NCBI RefSeq assembly: GCF_016863635.1
Contig: NZ_BOPG01000047.1
Span: forward strand, 124,001-188,000
From: Virgisporangium aurantiacum
Lineage (GTDB): Bacteria > Actinomycetota > Actinomycetes > Mycobacteriales > Micromonosporaceae
Direction of reading: 5' to 3'
Length of the DNA stretch: 64,000 nt
Position 1 is the stretch's first letter; each line of letters begins with the position of its first letter. Positions 55,876 through 63,671 of the stretch are shown here, piece by piece. The notes below the pieces were generated by a model that made no database searches, had not been told where the DNA came from, and worked only from the letters and a program-made list of their open reading frames with translations. The position numbers and the translations under genes were made by a program.

Positions 55876-56046
55876 CGCTGGCAGGTCTTCGGACTCGCGG
55901 GCATGACCTGTCGGTCGCCTACCGGCCGTCGCTTCCCGGTCTCCCAGTGCTTGATGACGGCGTTCGTTCCCACTTACCGCTGCGGGGCAGTCCCGGACTC
56001 CCACCGGGTTCCCTGTTACCCCAACCGGACTGGAGGCCCGGCTGAA
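55874..56046 (-). ncRNA. Cobalamin (B12) riboswitch in the nrdAB leader
   Basis: Read on the minus strand, the leader shows the conserved order of a cobalamin aptamer: AGGGAACCCGGTGGGAGTCC, then GACTGCCCCGCAGCGGTAAG, then CACTGGGAGACCGGGAAG (B12-box region), then GAGTCCGAAGACCTGCC at the 3' end. It lies about 145 nt upstream of nrdA. In Streptomyces coelicolor the class Ia nrdABS operon is repressed by B12 through such an element, because a B12-dependent class II enzyme takes over. Boundaries are approximate. Confidence 0.93.
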
Positions 56047-56059
56047 CCAGCTGCGGCAC

Positions 56060-56106
56060 ACACCATATATGGGTGCCGACGAGTTCGCACCCACCACATG
56101 TGCCCC
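56060..56106 (-). promoter_or_regulatory. Tandem NrdR-box-like sites in the nrdAB promoter
   Basis: Box 1, ACACCATATATGGGTG (56060-56075), and box 2, CCACCACATGTGCCCC (56091-56106), have centres 31 bp apart, the three-turn spacing known for NrdR boxes (consensus ACACWATATATWGTGT). Box 1 keeps the C4, A6 and central TATAT and G13 positions; box 2 is weaker. TATATG in box 1 could also be the -10. They lie directly upstream of the riboswitch. Confidence 0.72.
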
Positions 56107-56123
56107 GGGCGTGTCGCGCGGCC

Positions 56124-56582
56124 TCAGCTCTGGACGCCGCCGATCCAGGCGGGGTCGTAGGTCGTCAGCGCGTCGACGAAGGATTGCGGCGGTCGGTAGG
56201 CGTGCGCGGTGACGTAGTGCCAGACCAGCGTCGGCGCGGCGAACATGACGCCCGCTCCGGCCGGCACCCGGATCTCGGCGTGCCCCAGCGACACCGGCCG
56301 ACCGTCGTGTTCGACGGTCAGCATGGCGCGGGTGGCGGCCGGGCCGCAGTGGGTGCACAGGTGGAAACCGCGCATCACGTTGACCTGAGGGCCCGCGATG
56401 ACATCGAGCAGGGTCGGGGCGAGCCATTCGGGCGCCGGGCCGGTGGGGACCGGGTGCGGGGCGTCGAGCCAGCCCACGTTGAGCCGGCGGTACCGGGGTT
56501 GGAACTCGAGGTACCCGCCGTCGCGCGAGATGATGTCGGGTCCGTAGTACGTGTAGTCGGTCAGGTCCTCGAAGTACGTCAC
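56124..56582 (-). CDS. Conserved protein, DUF7919-like
   Basis: 152 residues from GTG at 56582. The opening TYFEDLTDYTYYG and LNVGWLDAPHPVPTGPAPEWL are the recurring pattern of small actinobacterial proteins I tentatively place in DUF7919. The middle has LCTHCGP and an immune-like VSLGHAEIRVP segment. No function is known to me. The frame is open further upstream to 56705, but that part overlaps the divergent gene. Its 3' end abuts the nrd promoter. Confidence 0.7.
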   Translation of the reverse strand: MTYFEDLTDYTYYGPDIISRDGGYLEFQPRYRRLNVGWLDAPHPVPTGPAPEWLAPTLLDVIAGPQVNVMRGFHLCTHCGPAATRAMLTVEHDGRPVSLGHAEIRVPAGAGVMFAAPTLVWHYVTAHAYRPPQSFVDALTTYDPAWIGGVQS

Positions 56583-56622
56583 CGTGTAGACATAGCAGGA
56601 GATCGCTACCCGAGGAGCATGG

Positions 56623-56931
56623 ATGATCGCGCGTAGTTGGCGGGCCGTCGCCACCCCCGCCGGATCCGACCGGTACGGCGAGCACTTCCGGACGTCCGTG
56701 CTCACCGACCTGCGGACGACCCCCGGGTTTCGCCGGGCCTACCTGATGCTCAGCCCCGAGGGCGACGAGGTCCGGATCCACGTGTTGACGCTGTGGGAGT
56801 CGATGGACGCGATCGCCGGTTTCGCCGGCGCGACCCCGAACAGGGCCGTGGTCGAACCCGAGGCGCGGGCGGCGCTGCTGAGGTTCGACGAGACCGTCCA
56901 CCACTCGGAGGCCACCGAGTTCTCCGCGTAG
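56623..56931 (+). CDS. Small protein resembling antibiotic-biosynthesis-monooxygenase/dimeric ferredoxin-like fold
   Basis: 102 residues from ATG at 56623 with GAGGAG 8-9 nt upstream. The order VLTDLRTTPGFRRAYLML, then DEVRIHVLTLWESMDAIAGFAG, then a C-terminal strand matches the ABM/Dabb type alpha+beta barrel (strand-helix pairs). It could be a small monooxygenase or a stress protein. It is divergent from the DUF7919-like gene with a 40-nt gap. Confidence 0.68.
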   Translation: MIARSWRAVATPAGSDRYGEHFRTSVLTDLRTTPGFRRAYLMLSPEGDEVRIHVLTLWESMDAIAGFAGATPNRAVVEPEARAALLRFDETVHHSEATEFSA

Positions 56932-57012
56932 CTGTGGCGCGACGGCGTCCGCCGGGATTACGGGCCGGAACCAGGGTCGTCCCCGAGGGCGGGGGAGGCC
57001 TCCCGGTGCCAC

Positions 57013-57036
57013 GCTTGTGAACGTCGGATCACAAGC
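57013..57036 (+). promoter_or_regulatory. Inverted repeat just before the PspC gene ribosome site
   Basis: GCTTGTGA (57013-57020) and TCACAAGC (57029-57036) are perfect 8-bp arms with an 8-nt spacer, ending 1-2 nt before AAGGAG (57038-57043). On DNA it fits a dimeric repressor operator; on RNA it is a hairpin abutting the Shine-Dalgarno. Confidence 0.6.
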
Positions 57037-57050
57037 GAAGGAGAACTCAG

Positions 57051-57299
57051 GTGGACACCCTTTACGAGACGATGCGCCGCAACGGTCTGGTGCGGCCGGT
57101 CGACGACCGGGTGCTCGGCGGCGTCTGTGCCGGGCTGGCCCGGCGGTTCGGGCTCGACCCCTGGGCCGCCCGGCTGCTGTTCGTGCTGATCCTCATGCTG
57201 CTTCCGGGCAGCCAGTTCCTGATCTACCCGATCCTGTGGATCGCGATGCCGACCGAGGCGCCGGTCGACGCCGGCCAGCCGTCCTGGCAGAAGTCGTAG
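57051..57299 (+). CDS. PspC domain membrane protein
   Basis: 82 residues, GTG start with AAGGAG 7 nt upstream. LVRPVDDRVLGGVCAGLARRFGLDPWAARLLFVL is the PspC signature (amphipathic start, then one or two transmembrane helices, about 38-65). PspC-family proteins sense or respond to membrane stress. It is a single-gene unit, convergent with the MauE-like gene, and preceded by an 8-bp inverted repeat likely to be its operator. Confidence 0.88.
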   Translation: MDTLYETMRRNGLVRPVDDRVLGGVCAGLARRFGLDPWAARLLFVLILMLLPGSQFLIYPILWIAMPTEAPVDAGQPSWQKS

Positions 57300-57303
57300 C
57301 TCG

Positions 57304-57858
57304 TCAGCGGCGCCGCACGGGGACCGGCGGCGCCGGAGCGAACAACTCGACCACGTCGTCGAGCCGGGTGGTCAACAGCGCGAGGACGACGGCGGGTCCG
57401 CCGCCCAGCGCGACGGCCTCCCACGTGATCGCCGGCTCGGCCAGGGCCGCGACGAGCCCGGCACCGGCGGCGGTCACCAGTACCAGGTTGCGGACGATGT
57501 GATGACGGCGGAACGGCGCCGCGCCGGAGCCGCCGAAGCAGCGGCACGAGGCCTGCACACCGCGTCGCAGGACCAGCCCGATCGACACGGCGAACCCGAG
57601 CAGCAGCACGATCGCCAGCGCGAACCCGGCGACGGCCAGCGGGCGTAGCGGCTGCGGCAGCAGGAGCAGCACCACCGCCGTCTCGGCGCCGACCACCACC
57701 GTGGCGACCGGCCGCACGAACCGGGTGGGCAGCACCCGCATCGCGGCCAGCGAGTCGCTGAACTGCCTGAACCGGCCCGCGCCGGGGCGCTTGCCCCAGG
57801 CCGAGAACAGGAACACCACGCCGATCAGGCATCGACCGAACACCTCTACGTATGCCAC
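57304..57858 (-). CDS. MauE/DoxX-like membrane protein
   Basis: 184 residues from GTG at 57858. Four to five hydrophobic segments, with GRCLIGVVFLFSAWGKRPG at the start and a conserved ASCRCFGGSG cysteine pair after the third helix, as in MauE (methylamine utilisation, disulfide handling). Such stand-alone proteins may supply reducing power to exported thiol proteins. It begins 33 nt after the chitosanase gene on the same strand. Confidence 0.82.
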   Translation of the reverse strand: MAYVEVFGRCLIGVVFLFSAWGKRPGAGRFRQFSDSLAAMRVLPTRFVRPVATVVVGAETAVVLLLLPQPLRPLAVAGFALAIVLLLGFAVSIGLVLRRGVQASCRCFGGSGAAPFRRHHIVRNLVLVTAAGAGLVAALAEPAITWEAVALGGGPAVVLALLTTRLDDVVELFAPAPPVPVRRR

Positions 57859-57891
57859 GGATGGAAGCCTGCGTCGCGCGCCGGGCAATCG

Positions 57892-58854
57892 TCAACCCAC
57901 GGTGAAACTGTCTCCGTAGACCTTCCAGGCCAGCGGCGTGTTCAGGTCGAGGTTGCCGCCCTTGAGGAACACCCGCTGAGCGGTGTCGACGCGGCTGGTG
58001 TCGCTGTGGGCCTCCTCGGTGCGCATCGCCGCGGTGCGGGCGTCGAGGAAGGCATTCAGGTAGGCCGTCTCGTCGCCGCCCTGCGCCGGCGGGCGGGCGC
58101 GGGCCGTCGCGGTGGCCCGGATCCCGCCGAAGCTGGTCCGGTCGGTGCCGGGGCCGTGCATCACGATCGCGTCGTAGTAGATGAACTGGCCCAGGGCGCG
58201 GAGACCGTCGGCCTTCGCCTGGGCGACGGCGGGGTCGAAGTAGACGCGGTCACGCTCGCTCTCCTGGGCGCGTTGGAACGCCGGGTCGGCGGCCGCGGCG
58301 CGCCACGCGGTGACGAACGCACCGCCCAGACCGGTATGTGACGCCGTGCCGTTCACCGCGCGCAGCGCGGGCAGGAACCGGGCCAGCCCGTTGCCCGGTG
58401 CGGCGACGGTGTACGCCTCGACCAGCTCCAGCATGTCGCCGGTCCCCGAGCAGAACCCGATGATGCCGGCCGTGTATCCGCGGCCGTCGTCGATGTCCTC
58501 GATGTAGGCGAACTGCGCCCGCCAGTCGAGCGAGGAGTTCTCCGCACTCGACACCAACCGCATCGCGACGTCCTTGCGGTGCGGCTCGGTGAGGTCCGGG
58601 CGGACGGTGACCGACCCGCTCGGCCCGGGCCGCGGGCCGAGCTTGCGCAGGTAGACCTTCGTGCTCGGGTCGGTGCCGGGAACGACGGCCGCGCGGTCGG
58701 TGGTGGGCCGCTTGTGGGCGAGGGTCATCGGAACCACCGGCAACGCGAGCACCGCCACCGCCGTACCCATCGTGACGGCACCGATCGCGCTGCGCAGATG
58801 ATGCGCCATACCCCGCCCATCGGCCGGCGGCCGGGCGACCTGAGATTCCGTCAC
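57892..58854 (-). CDS. Secreted GH46 chitosanase
   Basis: 320 residues from GTG at 58854; a second candidate ATG at 58809 begins directly at the signal peptide (MAHHLRSAIG). The GH46 catalytic signature is clear: Glu in SAENSSLDW near 104 and Asp in YIEDIDDGRGYTAGIIGFCSGTGDM near 121-125, the equivalents of Glu22/Asp40 of the Streptomyces N174 enzyme. It hydrolyses chitosan outside the cell. Its start overlaps the TetR gene stop (GTGA), so the repressor and enzyme share a transcript, an uncommon arrangement. Confidence 0.93.
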   Translation of the reverse strand: MTESQVARPPADGRGMAHHLRSAIGAVTMGTAVAVLALPVVPMTLAHKRPTTDRAAVVPGTDPSTKVYLRKLGPRPGPSGSVTVRPDLTEPHRKDVAMRLVSSAENSSLDWRAQFAYIEDIDDGRGYTAGIIGFCSGTGDMLELVEAYTVAAPGNGLARFLPALRAVNGTASHTGLGGAFVTAWRAAAADPAFQRAQESERDRVYFDPAVAQAKADGLRALGQFIYYDAIVMHGPGTDRTSFGGIRATATARARPPAQGGDETAYLNAFLDARTAAMRTEEAHSDTSRVDTAQRVFLKGGNLDLNTPLAWKVYGDSFTVG

Positions 58855-59420
58855 GGCGGATACGTCAGCGCCTCGCGGATCAGCTCGGGCAGCGGCCGGT
58901 CGGGGTGGTCGAGCCAGTGCTGGGTGGTGACCCGGATCGTGGTGAGGAACGTCGCCGCCAGGATCCGGGACCGCAGCGGGGTGTCGCCGCCCGACGGCAT
59001 CCGCCGGGCCAGCTCCGTCGCGAGGTCGCGCTCGATCGTGGCGTAGACGGCCACCTGGTGCGAGATCAGGCTCGGGTGGTTGCGGAGCAACCGGCGGGAC
59101 GCCAACCGGTCGACGTCGAGTTCCCGGGGGAGGAGTTCCTCGGCGGCGCGGCTCAGCGCCGTCCAGGGCGGCTCGCCGGCGGGACGCGCGCGCACCAGCG
59201 CCACCAGCCGCTGGGTGAACTCGCGGTCGGCGTGGAAGAGGGCCTCCTCCTTACTGGAGAAGTAGTTCGAGAACGTGCGCCGGGACACCGTCGCCGCGTC
59301 GGCGATCGCCTCGACGGTCACGTTGTCGATGCCGTGCTCGATGGCCAGCCGCAGCGCCGCCTCGTGCAGCGCCTGCCGGGTGGCGGCCTTTTTGCGCTCG
59401 CGAAGACCCACAGCTTCCAT
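58851..59420 (-). CDS. TetR family regulator upstream of chitosanase
   Basis: 189 residues from ATG at 59420; the frame continues to 59507 but without a good start. The HTH covers about residues 15-60 (TRQALHEAALRLAIEHGIDNVTVEAIADAATVSRRTFSNYFSSKEEAL). The C-terminal domain has RDLATELARRMPSGG. It is divergent from the MarR-efflux operon (108-nt gap) and co-directional with chitosanase (4-nt overlap). It may control one or both units. Confidence 0.9.
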   Translation of the reverse strand: MEAVGLRERKKAATRQALHEAALRLAIEHGIDNVTVEAIADAATVSRRTFSNYFSSKEEALFHADREFTQRLVALVRARPAGEPPWTALSRAAEELLPRELDVDRLASRRLLRNHPSLISHQVAVYATIERDLATELARRMPSGGDTPLRSRILAATFLTTIRVTTQHWLDHPDRPLPELIREALTYPP

Positions 59421-59465
59421 CCCGACCCAGATTACGTGGCGGCAATAACATTCCCACAGGGAAAA

Positions 59466-59509
59466 CTTGCACATTGGGCAAGAATCTAAGAAGCTTGTAT
59501 GCAGCAAGC
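59466..59509. promoter_or_regulatory. Two CTTG/CAAG palindromes in the TetR-MarR intergenic region
   Basis: CTTGC-N7-GCAAG (59466-59482) and GCTTG-N7-CAAGC (59493-59509) share the CTTG...CAAG core and are centred 27 bp apart between the divergent regulators. Both the size and the short arms suit MarR-family operators. A TetR site cannot be excluded. Confidence 0.55.
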
Positions 59510-59527
59510 ACCCGTCGGGGAGGGACG

Positions 59528-59992
59528 ATGGAACTCACCCTTCAGCTACGCGACCTCATGAAGGTCGTCCGCCTGCTCAAGCAGCAGCGGGAGGGCCTGC
59601 GGCCCGGCATGCCCGCCGGCATGGTCGGCATCCTCATGACCATCGACCAGTTGACCGGCCGCGACGAGTGCTGCCACGCCAAGGAGCTGGCCCGCCACTC
59701 CGGCCTCGACCAGTCGACGGTGAGCCGGGCGGTGGCCGCCCTCGCCGGCCTCGGCCTGGTCGAACGGGTGCCCGACCCGACCGACAGGCGGGCCAGCATC
59801 CTCGCCGTCACGGCCGCCGGACGAACCGTGCTCACCGAGGCGCAGGACTGGCTCGAGGGCGTGCTCGCCCGCGCGCTCGCCGGGTGGCGACGCGACGAGA
59901 TCGACGCGCTCACCGCGTCACTCGGTCGTTTCGTGGCCGACCTCGACGAAGCGCTGCGAACCGGAAACGCACAAATGGAGACCGCGCGATGA
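59528..59992 (+). CDS. MarR family regulator
   Basis: 154 residues from ATG at 59528 (GGAGGG upstream). Winged helix: DECCHAKELARHSGLDQSTVSRAVAALAGLGLVERVPDPTDRRASILAVTAAG contains the recognition helix and the wing (D-x-R). The cysteine pair CC just before the HTH could be redox-sensitive, as in OhrR/MexR-type members. Stop overlaps the efflux pump start (ATGA). It most likely represses its own operon through the upstream palindromes. Confidence 0.92.
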   Translation: MELTLQLRDLMKVVRLLKQQREGLRPGMPAGMVGILMTIDQLTGRDECCHAKELARHSGLDQSTVSRAVAALAGLGLVERVPDPTDRRASILAVTAAGRTVLTEAQDWLEGVLARALAGWRRDEIDALTASLGRFVADLDEALRTGNAQMETAR

Positions 59993-61563
59993 CCGCAACC
60001 GTGGCGAAAACGCCGACCGACGACGAGCCCATGACGCACCGGCAGACCATGGAGGCCCTCAGCGGCCTGCTGCTGGTGCTGTTCGTCGCGATGCTCAGCG
60101 CGACCGTGGTGTCGACGGCGTTGCCGCAGATCATCGGCGCGCTCGAGGGCTCGCAGACGCAGTACACCTGGGTCGTCACGGCGACGCTGCTCGCCGCGAC
60201 CGCCAGCACGCCGATCTGGGGCAAGCTCGCCGACCTCTTCAACAAGAAGGTGCTGGTGCAGGCCGCGATCGCGGTGTTCATCGTCGGCTCGGTGATCGCC
60301 GGTTTCGCGCAGAGCGCCGGCCAGCTCATCGGCGCCCGCGCGTTCCAGGGCATCGGCGTCGGCGGCCTGCAGGCGCTCGTGCAGGTCGCGATCGCGGCGA
60401 TGATCCCGCCGCGGGAGCGCGGCCGCTACAACGGCTACCTCGGCGGCGTGATGGCGGTGGCCACGGTCGGCGGGCCGCTGCTCGGCGGGGTGATCGTCGA
60501 CACCGACTGGCTCGGCTGGCGCTGGTGCTTCTTCGTCGGCGTGCCGATCGCCCTCGTCGCCCTCGTCGTGCTGCAGTTCACGCTGCACCTGCCGACGTTC
60601 CGGCGGGAGAACGTGAAAATCGACTACCTCGGCGCCGGGCTGATCGCGGCCGGCGTGAGCCTGCTGCTGGTCTGGATCTCGTTCGTCGACGACTCGTTCG
60701 GCTGGCTGTCGTGGCAGACCGCGGCGATGGTCGGCGGGTCGCTGGCGATCCTCGCGGTGGCGGTGGTCGTCGAGACGAAGGCGAAGGAGCCGGTGGTGCC
60801 GCTGGCCATCGTGCGGCAGCGCACCACGGCGCTGGCGATCCTCGGCAGCCTCGCGGTGGGCATGGCCATGTTCGGGGGCGCGGTGTTCCTCGGGCAGTAC
60901 TTCCAGATCGGACGCGGGTACAGCCCGACCGAGGCCGGCCTGCTGACGATCCCGATGATGGCCGGCGTGCTCGGCGCGTCGATCGTCGCCGGCCGGATGA
61001 TCACCCGCACCGGGCGGATCAAGCCGTACATCGTCACCGGCTCGATCGTCCTCGTGATCGGGTTCGGGCTGCTCGGGATGATCGACCACGAGACGTCGAT
61101 GGTGTACGTCGGCGCGGCGATGCTGCTCGTCGGCACCGGCGTGGGCATGACCATGCAGAACCTGGTGCTCGCCGTCCAGAACACGGTGTCGCTGCGCGAC
61201 ATCGGCGCGGCCAGTGCCACCGTGGCGTTCTTCCGGTCGCTCGGCGGCACCATCGGGGTGTCGGTGCTCGGCGCGGTGCTGGCCCGGCACGTCAAGGACG
61301 GGATCACACACGGCCTGGCCGAGGCCGGCATCAAGGTGTCGGGCGCGGGCGACAGCTTGAACGTGAGCGCGCTGCCCGAGCCGATCGCGCACATCGTGCG
61401 GGCCGCCTACGGCGACGCGACCGGTCACATCTTCCTCATCTCGGCGGGCATCGCGGTGGTGAGCGTGATCGCGGCGCTGCTGCTGCGTCCGGTGACGCTG
61501 CGGACCAGCCTCGACCTGCGCGAGGTCCCCGCGCCGACGGGCGCCGGGGACCGCATCGGCTGA
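59989..61563 (+). CDS. DHA2-family (EmrB/QacA) MFS drug exporter
   Basis: 524 residues with about 14 transmembrane helices. Motif A (IWGKLADLFNKKVLVQ) lies after TM2 and motif C-like GGPLLGGVI in TM5. The pattern ALSGLLLVLFVAMLSATVVSTALPQIIGAL is typical of EmrB/QacA. It exports hydrophobic or cationic compounds by proton antiport and is coupled to the MarR regulator. A C-terminal cytoplasmic tail of about 20 residues follows the last helix. Confidence 0.94.
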   Translation: MTATVAKTPTDDEPMTHRQTMEALSGLLLVLFVAMLSATVVSTALPQIIGALEGSQTQYTWVVTATLLAATASTPIWGKLADLFNKKVLVQAAIAVFIVGSVIAGFAQSAGQLIGARAFQGIGVGGLQALVQVAIAAMIPPRERGRYNGYLGGVMAVATVGGPLLGGVIVDTDWLGWRWCFFVGVPIALVALVVLQFTLHLPTFRRENVKIDYLGAGLIAAGVSLLLVWISFVDDSFGWLSWQTAAMVGGSLAILAVAVVVETKAKEPVVPLAIVRQRTTALAILGSLAVGMAMFGGAVFLGQYFQIGRGYSPTEAGLLTIPMMAGVLGASIVAGRMITRTGRIKPYIVTGSIVLVIGFGLLGMIDHETSMVYVGAAMLLVGTGVGMTMQNLVLAVQNTVSLRDIGAASATVAFFRSLGGTIGVSVLGAVLARHVKDGITHGLAEAGIKVSGAGDSLNVSALPEPIAHIVRAAYGDATGHIFLISAGIAVVSVIAALLLRPVTLRTSLDLREVPAPTGAGDRIG

Positions 61564-61611
61564 ATCGACCGTCTACCATGTCTCCGGCCGTACGCACGGG
61601 GGGACAACCGC

Positions 61612-62163
61612 ATGACATCGCCTGGCCAGAACCCGTCATTCGACTTCGACAACCCGGCGAACTTCGTGCGGAACCGGCCGCCGGCGCCGCGGCGCCCGCC
61701 GTCCCCGGCGAAGCGGTTCGTCCTCAAGGCCGCCGGCGCCGTCCTGCTGCTGGCGGTCTGCAGCGGCCTCAACATGTACTTCGACAAGGACGACAAGCCG
61801 AAGAACACGGCCCGCAACGCCACCCCGGCACCCGCGTACACGCCGGCGACGCCCACGTACACCTACTCGGCACCGCCGACGTACTCGGCGCCGGCGGCGA
61901 CGCCCACCCCGACCGCGAACGCGCTCGACGCGGTCGACAAGGGCGACTGCCTCAAGAACACGGGCACCGACTACGACCCCGAGATGGTCCCGATCGCCTG
62001 CGGTCCGGGCACGTACCAGGTGCTCAAGCGCATCTACGGCACGATCGACGGCAACCAGTGCCAGTCGGTGTCGGGCGCGACCACCACCTACACCGTCACG
62101 TACTACGTCAACAACATCCCGCAGATCAGCCGGTCGTACGTGTTCTGCCTCAAGCGGCGGTAA
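61612..62163 (+). CDS. Single-pass membrane protein with Pro/Thr linker and extracellular domain (LppU-like)
   Basis: 183 residues. A basic Pro-rich N-terminus (~35 residues), one transmembrane segment (about 37-55, FVLKAAGAVLLLAVCSGL), a Thr/Pro/Tyr-rich linker (about 65-100) and a C-terminal domain with three cysteines and GDCLKNTGTD...VPIACGPGTYQV, resembling the LppU/SCO3897 family. It is probably a surface protein of unknown role. It is monocistronic. Confidence 0.75.
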   Translation: MTSPGQNPSFDFDNPANFVRNRPPAPRRPPSPAKRFVLKAAGAVLLLAVCSGLNMYFDKDDKPKNTARNATPAPAYTPATPTYTYSAPPTYSAPAATPTPTANALDAVDKGDCLKNTGTDYDPEMVPIACGPGTYQVLKRIYGTIDGNQCQSVSGATTTYTVTYYVNNIPQISRSYVFCLKRR

Positions 62164-62220
62164 ACGCCCCGAACCGGTGAACGATTCGGCACGCGGCACC
62201 GGGTGTGGCACCATCGACCG

Positions 62221-62949
62221 GTGCGACTGGACGACGTCTGGGTCCGCTACGGCCACGGTCCGTGGGTGCTGCGCGGGGTCACGGCGGGGATCGACGCGGG
62301 CGACGTGGTCGCGGTGGTCGGCCGCAACGGCGCGGGCAAGTCGACGTTGCTGCAGGTCGTCGCCGGTCTCCTGCGTCCGAACAAGGGCACGGTCACCGAG
62401 CGGCCGGCGCGCATCGGCTACGTGCCCGAGCGCTTCCCCGCCGACCAGGCCTTCACCGCGCGCAACTATCTCGTCTCGCTCGCGCGCGTCCGCGGCGACG
62501 ACCCCGGCCGCATCGCCGAGTGGGCCGAGCGGGTCTACTTCACCGGCCTGCTCGACCGCCCGCTCAGGGAGCTGTCGAAGGGCTCCGCGCAGAAGGTCGG
62601 CCTGATCCAGGCCATGCTCACCCGGCCCGACCTGCTCATTCTCGACGAGCCCTGGGAAGGCCTCGACGCGCAGACCCGCGAGCAGGTCCCGGTGATCGTC
62701 GAGGAGGTGCTGGCCGCCGGCGGTCGCGTGCTGATCAGCGACCACCAGGGCCAGACCACCGACCTGCCGGGCCTGCGCCGCTGGGACCTGTCCGCCGGTG
62801 AGCTCCGCGAGGCGGCCGGCGCCGACGACCGCTGGGTGGTGGTGGAGGTCGCGGTCGAGGCGTCCGCCGTCGACCAGGCCGTCGACACGTTCGAGGCCGC
62901 CGGGCACGAGGTTCTGAAGATCAGGGGACGCCGTGAGCACCAGCCCTGA
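62221..62949 (+). CDS. ABC transporter ATP-binding protein
   Basis: 242 residues from GTG at 62221. Walker A VVGRNGAGKSTLL near 37-49, signature LSKGSAQKVGLIQAML near 120 (SKGSAQ rather than SGGQ, like CcmA/NatA-type ATPases) and Walker B LLILDEPWEGLD near 142. A C-terminal alpha/beta extension (about 195-242) is unusual in being amphipathic. It overlaps the permease gene by 17 nt. Confidence 0.9.
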   Translation: MRLDDVWVRYGHGPWVLRGVTAGIDAGDVVAVVGRNGAGKSTLLQVVAGLLRPNKGTVTERPARIGYVPERFPADQAFTARNYLVSLARVRGDDPGRIAEWAERVYFTGLLDRPLRELSKGSAQKVGLIQAMLTRPDLLILDEPWEGLDAQTREQVPVIVEEVLAAGGRVLISDHQGQTTDLPGLRRWDLSAGELREAAGADDRWVVVEVAVEASAVDQAVDTFEAAGHEVLKIRGRREHQP

Positions 62950-63664
62950 CGTTGCGGTGCGGGCGCCGCGTGCGGTGGTGGGGCTGGCCCGGATGCGCAC
63001 CGAGGCGTTCGTCCGGTCCGGTCGCGTGCTGGCTCCCGGGCTGGCCGCGCTGATCGTTCTCGGTGTCGCCTACGGCGGCGGCGCCGCGCAGGCCGGCGAG
63101 GCGTACGGCTACTCGGCCGTGGTGCTGTTCCCGGTGGTCGCCGCGCAGACGCAGATGCTGCTGAACACCGAGCCCGACGTGCAGCGGCGCATCTCGCTGG
63201 TCGCCGTCGGCGGCCTGCGCCGGGAGGTCCTGGCCGGCGCGCTCGCGGCGACGGTCGCGGCGCTCGCGGTGGTGGCGGTGGCACTGGTCGCGCCGTGGCT
63301 GATCGGCGGCATCACCGGCCCGCAGCACGCCGACGACCCGAGCCTCGCGGAGGGGTTCGCCGCCGGCATCTGGGCCAACCTGCTGCTCCTGCCGCCGGCG
63401 GTGGCGCTGGGCGCGCTGGCGAGCCGGGCGGCCGTCGGCAGCACCGGCCTCGGGCTGGCGGTGCTGGCGTCGGGCAGCGTGCTCGGCTACGTGGTCGGCG
63501 TGCGCGACTCGTTCGTGTGGTGGCTCGGCCCGCCGCTGCTGTCGACCGCCCGGTCCACAGTGGACGGCCTGGACGCCGCCGCCCTGCTCGGCTTCACGGC
63601 GCAGTCGCTGCTGTGGACGGCCGTGGTGCTCGCCGGCTACGGCTGGCTGCGTCGGCGGAACTGA
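62933..63664 (+). CDS. ABC transporter membrane protein
   Basis: 243 residues, GTG start, about six hydrophobic segments. The substrate is unknown. It is the partner of the preceding ATPase and the last gene of the pair. It contains a TCCACAGTGGA copy at 63554 encoding part of RSTVDG. I do not recognise a specific ABC-2 subfamily. Confidence 0.82.
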   Translation: MSTSPDVAVRAPRAVVGLARMRTEAFVRSGRVLAPGLAALIVLGVAYGGGAAQAGEAYGYSAVVLFPVVAAQTQMLLNTEPDVQRRISLVAVGGLRREVLAGALAATVAALAVVAVALVAPWLIGGITGPQHADDPSLAEGFAAGIWANLLLLPPAVALGALASRAAVGSTGLGLAVLASGSVLGYVVGVRDSFVWWLGPPLLSTARSTVDGLDAAALLGFTAQSLLWTAVVLAGYGWLRRRN

Positions 63665-63671
63665 GCGGATC

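Noticed and set aside
59542..61428. Long minus-strand frame over the MarR/DHA2 genes
   Set aside because: His/Asp/Arg-rich shadow; the plus frame has 14 clear transmembrane segments.
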